64,000 bases of DNA from Candidatus Finniella inopinata (GTDB taxonomy: Bacteria; Pseudomonadota; Alphaproteobacteria; Paracaedibacterales; CAIULA01). Every line of letters begins with the position of its first letter. Position 1 is the stretch's first letter. The DNA is taken from the NCBI RefSeq assembly GCF_004210305.1, contig NZ_SCFB01000005.1, positions 186,001 through 250,000 on the forward strand. Direction: 5' to 3'. Position numbers and translations under genes: made by a program. The notes under the pieces are model-generated. The model ran no database searches. It was not told the DNA's origin and was given only the letters and a program-made list of their open reading frames with translations. Positions 59,619 to 64,000 of this stretch are shown here, one piece after another.

Positions 59619-60089
59619 ATGTCAAGACGCCGCGCCGCCACGAAGAGAGAAGTTCTCCCTGATGCCAAATATGGCGATATTATTTTAACGAAATTTATCA
59701 ATAGCCTGATGTATGAAGGTAAAAAGTCTGTGGCAGAGCGTATAATCTATGGTGCCATGGAACGTGTGCACGGTAGAGGCGGTCGAAATGCCATTGATAT
59801 TTTCCACGAAGCATTGACAAACGTTCGTCCAGCCCTTGAGGTTCGGTCACGACGGGTTGGTGGTGCAACTTACCAGGTTCCGACAGAAGTAAGGCCTGAT
59901 CGTTCGCAGGCTTTGGCGATTCGTTGGTTGATCAATGCGGCACGTAAGCGGACTGAGAAGACAATGGAGGAACGTGTTTCCTCTGAATTAAGTGATGCCT
60001 CTAATAACCGTGGTTCAGCCGTAAAGAAACGTGAAGATACGCATAAGATGGCAGAAGCCAACCGCGCTTTCGCTCATTATCGTTGGTAA
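59619..60089 (+). CDS. rpsG: 30S ribosomal protein S7
   Basis: A 156-residue head protein of the small subunit that nucleates assembly. [36 protein letters not shown] text ([19 protein letters not shown]) and the end [12 protein letters not shown] are family signatures. In other bacteria S7 controls the str operon. Confidence 0.99.
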   Translation: MSRRRAATKREVLPDAKYGDIILTKFINSLMYEGKKSVAERIIYGAMERVHGRGGRNAIDIFHEALTNVRPALEVRSRRVGGATYQVPTEVRPDRSQALAIRWLINAARKRTEKTMEERVSSELSDASNNRGSAVKKREDTHKMAEANRAFAHYRW

Positions 60090-60106
60090 GATAGGAATTA
60101 TTAAGT

Positions 60107-62182
60107 ATGTCGAGAACAACGCCTCTCCATAAATATCGCAACATTGGTATTATGGCTCACATTGATGCCGGTAAAACAACCACGACTGAGCGTGTGCTCT
60201 ATTACACGGGTAAATCATATAAGATTGGTGAAGTTCATGAAGGCACGGCCGTCATGGACTGGATGGAGCAAGAGCAGGAACGCGGTATTACCATTACTTC
60301 AGCTGCGACAACGTGTTTTTGGGATGATCATCGAATCAATATTATTGATACCCCTGGTCACGTTGATTTCACCATCGAGGTTGAGCGTAGTTTACGAGTC
60401 CTAGACGGTGCAGTGGCTGTCTTTGATGGTGTTGCTGGTGTTGAGCCTCAGTCTGAAACGGTTTGGCGTCAAGCTGATAAGTATGCAGTTCCGCGTATTT
60501 GTTTTGTGAACAAGATGGATCGTGTTGGTGCAAATTTTTATCGTTGCGTTGATATGATCGTCGATCGTTTAGGGGCACGGCCTCTTGTTATTCAGTTACC
60601 CATTGGATCTGAAAGCGAATTTGTTGGCGTCATTAATCTGGTTGAAATGAATGCCAGCATATGGCGTGATGAGAGCCTGGGGGCCAAATTTGATGTTGTT
60701 GAAATTCCTGCAGACCTAAAAGAAAAAGCACAGGAATACCGGGCTCAATTGCTTGATATGGCTGTTGAAGCTGATGACGCTATTATGGAATCGTACCTTG
60801 ATGGCAAGGAGCCAACAGCCGAAGAAATCAGAAGCTGTATCCGTAAGGGAGTGTTAAAGGGTTTGTTCGTCCCAATTTTGTGTGGAAGTGCGTTTAAGAA
60901 TAAAGGCGTTCAGCCTTTGTTGGATGGGATTGTCGCTTACCTGCCGTCACCTGCAGATATTGGAAGTGTGACAGGTACGGAAGTGGATAGTGAGAATGAG
61001 ATTGTACGCAAATATGATGATGCTGAGCCTCTTGCGGCCTTAGCCTTTAAGATCATGACTGACCCATTCGTCGGCTCCATCACCTTCGTTCGAATTTATT
61101 CTGGCAAACTGGAAGCAGGTACAACTGTGCTGAACTCCATCCGCGATAAAAATGAGCGTATCGGTCGTATGTTGCTAATGCACGCAAATAATCGTGAAGA
61201 TATTAAAGAAGCAGGAGCTGGTGACATTGTTGCTTTGTGTGGATTAAAAAATACCACAACAGGTGAGACGTTGTGTTCGCCAACTAAGCCAATTATTCTT
61301 GAAAGAATGGAATTCCCAGAGCCTGTTATTGAAATTGCAATTGAGCCAAAAACTAAAGCAGATCAAGAAAAAATGGGCGTGGCTTTAGCGCGTTTGGCAT
61401 CTGAGGATCCTTCCTTTAGGGTGACTAGTGATCAAGAAACTGGTCAGACTGTCATTAAAGGTATGGGTGAGCTTCATCTGGAAATTAAAGTTGATATCCT
61501 AAAACGTGAATATAAGGTTGATGCGAATATTGGTGCCCCGCAAGTTGCCTATCGTGAAACAATTACGAAACTGGCAGAAATTGATTATACGCACAAAAAA
61601 CAATCGGGTGGTGCTGGTCAGTTTGCTCGTATCAAGATTACTTTCGAACCGTTAGAAGCAGGTTCAGGATTCGTTTTTGAGAATAAGGTCGTAGGTGGTT
61701 CTGTTCCAAAGGAATACATCCCAGGTGTAACTAAAGGTTTACAATCTGCTTTGGAAACAGGTGTCGTTGCTGGCTTTCCAATGATTGACTTTAAGGCAAC
61801 GCTGACAGATGGTGCTTACCACGATGTCGACTCAAGCACACTTGCTTTCGAAATTGCAGCAAGGGCAGCGTTTCGCGAAGGTATTGGAAAATGTGCGCCA
61901 AAGTTGCTGGAGCCAATTATGAAGGTTGAGGTAGTGACGCCTGAAGACTATATGGGAGACGTGATCGGAGACTTGAATAGTCGACGAGGGCAGGTTACTG
62001 GTATGGATCAAAGGGCGAATGCACGTGTGATTAATGCTATGGTTCCTTTGGCCAACATGTTTGGGTATGTTAATACGTTGCGTTCGATGAGCCAAGGACG
62101 TGCACAGTTTTCGATGGTATTTGATCATTATGAACAAGTTCCACAACATGTGGCCGATGAAATAAAAGCAAAAGTTTCCTAA
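60107..62182 (+). CDS. fusA: Elongation factor G
   Basis: A 691-residue GTPase that drives translocation and, with RRF, ribosome recycling. G1 is [16 protein letters not shown]2 is in [15 protein letters not shown]3 is DTPGHVDF and G4 is NKMDRVGAN. Domains II-V are complete ([35 protein letters not shown]). Length is standard. Confidence 0.99.
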   Translation: MSRTTPLHKYRNIGIMAHIDAGKTTTTERVLYYTGKSYKIGEVHEGTAVMDWMEQEQERGITITSAATTCFWDDHRINIIDTPGHVDFTIEVERSLRVLDGAVAVFDGVAGVEPQSETVWRQADKYAVPRICFVNKMDRVGANFYRCVDMIVDRLGARPLVIQLPIGSESEFVGVINLVEMNASIWRDESLGAKFDVVEIPADLKEKAQEYRAQLLDMAVEADDAIMESYLDGKEPTAEEIRSCIRKGVLKGLFVPILCGSAFKNKGVQPLLDGIVAYLPSPADIGSVTGTEVDSENEIVRKYDDAEPLAALAFKIMTDPFVGSITFVRIYSGKLEAGTTVLNSIRDKNERIGRMLLMHANNREDIKEAGAGDIVALCGLKNTTTGETLCSPTKPIILERMEFPEPVIEIAIEPKTKADQEKMGVALARLASEDPSFRVTSDQETGQTVIKGMGELHLEIKVDILKREYKVDANIGAPQVAYRETITKLAEIDYTHKKQSGGAGQFARIKITFEPLEAGSGFVFENKVVGGSVPKEYIPGVTKGLQSALETGVVAGFPMIDFKATLTDGAYHDVDSSTLAFEIAARAAFREGIGKCAPKLLEPIMKVEVVTPEDYMGDVIGDLNSRRGQVTGMDQRANARVINAMVPLANMFGYVNTLRSMSQGRAQFSMVFDHYEQVPQHVADEIKAKVS

Positions 62183-62202
62183 TTTTTTAAAGGGGTTTAG
62201 AT

Positions 62203-63393
62203 ATGGCGAAGGCAAAGTTTGAGCGGACAAAGCCGCATTGCAACATAGGGACGGTTGGGCACGTTGACCACGGTAAGACGAGTTTGACAGCAGCAATTAC
62301 AAAGATATTGGCAGAGACTGGTGGGGCCACTTTTACGGCATACGACCAGATCGATAAGGCTCCAGAAGAGCGGGCTCGAGGTATTACGATTTCCACCGCT
62401 CACGTGGAATATGAGACGGCGAACCGTCACTATGCTCACGTTGACTGTCCTGGACATGCTGACTATGTAAAGAACATGATCACTGGTGCGGCTCAGATGG
62501 ACGGCGGGATTTTGGTTGTAAGCGCTGCTGATGGTCCGATGCCTCAGACACGTGAACATATTTTGTTAGCGCGTCAGGTTGGTGTTCCGGCTTTGGTCGT
62601 ATTTATGAACAAGATCGACATGGTTGATGATGCAGAATTAGCCGACTTGGTTGAGCTTGAAATTCGTGAACTATTGACAAGCTATGGGTTCCCTGGTGAC
62701 GACATTCCTGTGATTCGTGGATCAGCGTTGTGTGCTTTGGAAGATCGGAATCCCGAGATGGGTCGTGAAGCGATATTGAAATTGATGGAAGCAGTGGATT
62801 CATTTATTCCGCAGCCAGAACGGGCGAAGGATCGTCCATTCTTGATGCCGATTGAAGATGTTTTTTCGATTTCTGGTCGTGGGACTGTTGTGACAGGTCG
62901 TGTTGAACGGGGCGTGATTAAGGTTGGTGAAGAAGCTGAGATTGTTGGCATGAAGCCGACAGTGAAGACGGTTGTGACTGGCGTTGAGATGTTCCGTAAA
63001 CTGTTGGATCAGGGTGAAGCTGGAGACAACATTGGTGCTTTGTTACGCGGTACGAAACGTGAAGATGTGGAACGGGGTCAAGTTTTGGCAGCGCCTGGAT
63101 CGATCACGCCGCACACGAACTTTAAGGCCGAGGCATATATTTTGACAAAAGAAGAGGGTGGTCGTCATACACCATTCTTTACGAACTATCGTCCGCAGTT
63201 TTACTTCAGGACAACGGATGTAACGGGCATGGTATATTTGCCAGAAGGTGTTGAAATGGTAATGCCTGGTGATAACATTGCGATGACTGTTGAATTGATT
63301 GCCCCGATTGCGATGGATGAAGGCTTACGCTTTGCCATTCGTGAAGGTGGTCGTACTGTTGGTGCGGGCGTCGTCTCTCAAATCGTGAAATAA
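62203..63393 (+). CDS. tuf: Elongation factor Tu
   Basis: A 396-residue GTPase that carries aminoacyl-tRNA to the ribosome. G1 is [15 protein letters not shown]2 [16 protein letters not shown]3 DCPGHADY, G4 NKIDMVDD and G5 SALCALE; domains 2 and 3 are complete to [10 protein letters not shown]. It sits in the str operon 20 bases after fusA. Whether a second tuf exists cannot be told from this window. Confidence 0.99.
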   Translation: MAKAKFERTKPHCNIGTVGHVDHGKTSLTAAITKILAETGGATFTAYDQIDKAPEERARGITISTAHVEYETANRHYAHVDCPGHADYVKNMITGAAQMDGGILVVSAADGPMPQTREHILLARQVGVPALVVFMNKIDMVDDAELADLVELEIRELLTSYGFPGDDIPVIRGSALCALEDRNPEMGREAILKLMEAVDSFIPQPERAKDRPFLMPIEDVFSISGRGTVVTGRVERGVIKVGEEAEIVGMKPTVKTVVTGVEMFRKLLDQGEAGDNIGALLRGTKREDVERGQVLAAPGSITPHTNFKAEAYILTKEEGGRHTPFFTNYRPQFYFRTTDVTGMVYLPEGVEMVMPGDNIAMTVELIAPIAMDEGLRFAIREGGRTVGAGVVSQIVK

Positions 63394-63404
63394 GAGAAAG
63401 TATA

Positions 63405-63713
63405 ATGGAAACTCAAAACATAAGAATTAAGTTGCAAGCCTATGATCATCGATTGCTTGATCAATCGGTGAAGGAAATTGTTAATACGGCAAAGCGGACC
63501 GGAGCAAGGGTGAGAGGCCCAATTCCCATTCCCACACGTAACCAAAAGTTTACGGTAAACCGTTCGCCGCATATTGACAAAAAATCGCGTGAGCAATTTG
63601 AAATTCGTACCCATAAGCGATTGATAGATATAGTGGACTGGTTGCCGCAAACTGTAGACGCCTTGATGAAGTTAGACCTGGCATCTGGGGTAGATGTTGA
63701 AATTAAATTGTAG
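63405..63713 (+). CDS. rpsJ: 30S ribosomal protein S10
   Basis: A 102-residue protein, also the NusE antitermination factor and NusG partner. [37 protein letters not shown] and [20 protein letters not shown] are diagnostic. It begins 11 bases after tuf, so the str and S10 operons are fused, as in other alphaproteobacteria. Confidence 0.99.
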   Translation: METQNIRIKLQAYDHRLLDQSVKEIVNTAKRTGARVRGPIPIPTRNQKFTVNRSPHIDKKSREQFEIRTHKRLIDIVDWLPQTVDALMKLDLASGVDVEIKL

Positions 63714-63724
63714 GAACAAATGAA

Positions 63725-64000
63725 ATGAGAACAGGATTAATTGCAGAAAAAATCGGAATGATGCAGATTTTCGAAGAAAATGGCACCCAAATTCCGGTTA
63801 CCGTGTTGAAAGTAGAGCCTTGCACGGTCATCGCGCAGAGAAAAGAATCAGTAGATGGATATAATGCAGTTCAGATTGGGGCCCGTGCAGTGCCAGCTAA
63901 CAAGGTTAGTAAGCCACTGAGAGGGTACTTTGCCCAAAAAGAAATTGAACCATGCAAGCTGCTGAAAGAGTTTCGAGTCGATGAAGCTAACTTGTTAGCG
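63725..64000 (+). CDS. rplC: 50S ribosomal protein L3, N-terminal part (3' truncated by window edge)
   Basis: The first 92 codons are visible. [20 protein letters not shown] and [17 protein letters not shown] are the L3 N-terminus. ATG 63725 follows AGGA at 63712-63715; an ATG at 63720 stops after two codons. It continues the S10 operon beyond the window. Confidence 0.96.
   Translation, partial: MRTGLIAEKIGMMQIFEENGTQIPVTVLKVEPCTVIAQRKESVDGYNAVQIGARAVPANKVSKPLRGYFAQKEIEPCKLLKEFRVDEANLLA

Noticed and set aside
61832..62559. Minus-strand frames opposite fusA and tuf
   Set aside because: They are reverse-strand shadows of highly biased, universally conserved genes and show no motif or start signal.

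Overview
The window looks like the chromosome of an alphaproteobacterium, most likely a host-associated member of the Holosporales (Paracaedibacter/Odyssella-like). This placement is an inference. It rests on alphaproteobacterial gene orders (tRNA-Trp-secE-nusG-rplKAJL-rpoBC running into rpsL-rpsG-fusA-tuf-rpsJ-rplC; rpmH-rnpA-yidD-yidC-engB; ffs-dnaX-ybaB), a DksA with the alphaproteobacterial cysteine-poor finger, modest GC, an MHS-type MFS carrier, and many exported proteins of unknown or eukaryote-like type. No rRNA, IS element, prophage or CRISPR array is visible.

Layout. 1-5.9 kb: end of cmk, a small exported protein, a tandem pair of PmtA-like methyltransferases overlapping dapB, thrS preceded by an 11-bp-period repeat, and dksA. 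6-12.3 kb: transport genes, namely an MHS carrier with an operator-like palindrome on its promoter, MetNI without MetQ, and a DevC-DevA-DevB-like exporter. 12.3-17.7 kb: lepA and the rpmH-rnpA-yidD-yidC-engB cluster. 17.7-26.3 kb: an accessory stretch with a 1220-residue LuxR-HTH/NB-ARC/TPR protein, an exported protein-kinase-like protein that stops just after DFG, hflX, and a 683-residue exported helical protein. 26.3-30.2 kb: ybaB, dnaX, the SRP RNA gene (absent from simple ORF calls), a repeat-rich spacer, phzF-like and plsC. 30.2-32.1 kb: a Pmp/autotransporter-repeat surface protein with a C-terminal CBM20 starch-binding domain, broken by one frameshift. 32.5-46.1 kb: mlaE-mlaF, tsaD, an orphan ribbon-helix-helix protein, murJ, a predicted exported OTU-like cysteine protease, a HAD phosphatase, a D,D-carboxypeptidase, rlpA, an M16 peptidase, znuA, nadK and greA, with small exported unknowns between them. 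47-64 kb: tRNA-Trp and the transcription/translation super-cluster up to the start of rplC.

How it fits together. The conserved blocks supply transcription, translation, protein insertion (SRP RNA, SecE, YidC, YidD), envelope building (MurJ, carboxypeptidase, RlpA, MlaEF, PlsC) and nutrient uptake. Between them sit singletons with signal peptides. Three have features expected of factors acting on a eukaryotic host: the OTU-like protease, the kinase-like protein and the CBM20 surface protein. A family of short, often inverted intergenic repeats (at least seven copies near 1.2, 6.0, 6.2, 9.4 and 28.4-28.6 kb) looks like a MITE-like or palindromic element family.

All functional calls come from reading motifs by eye; no database search was run.
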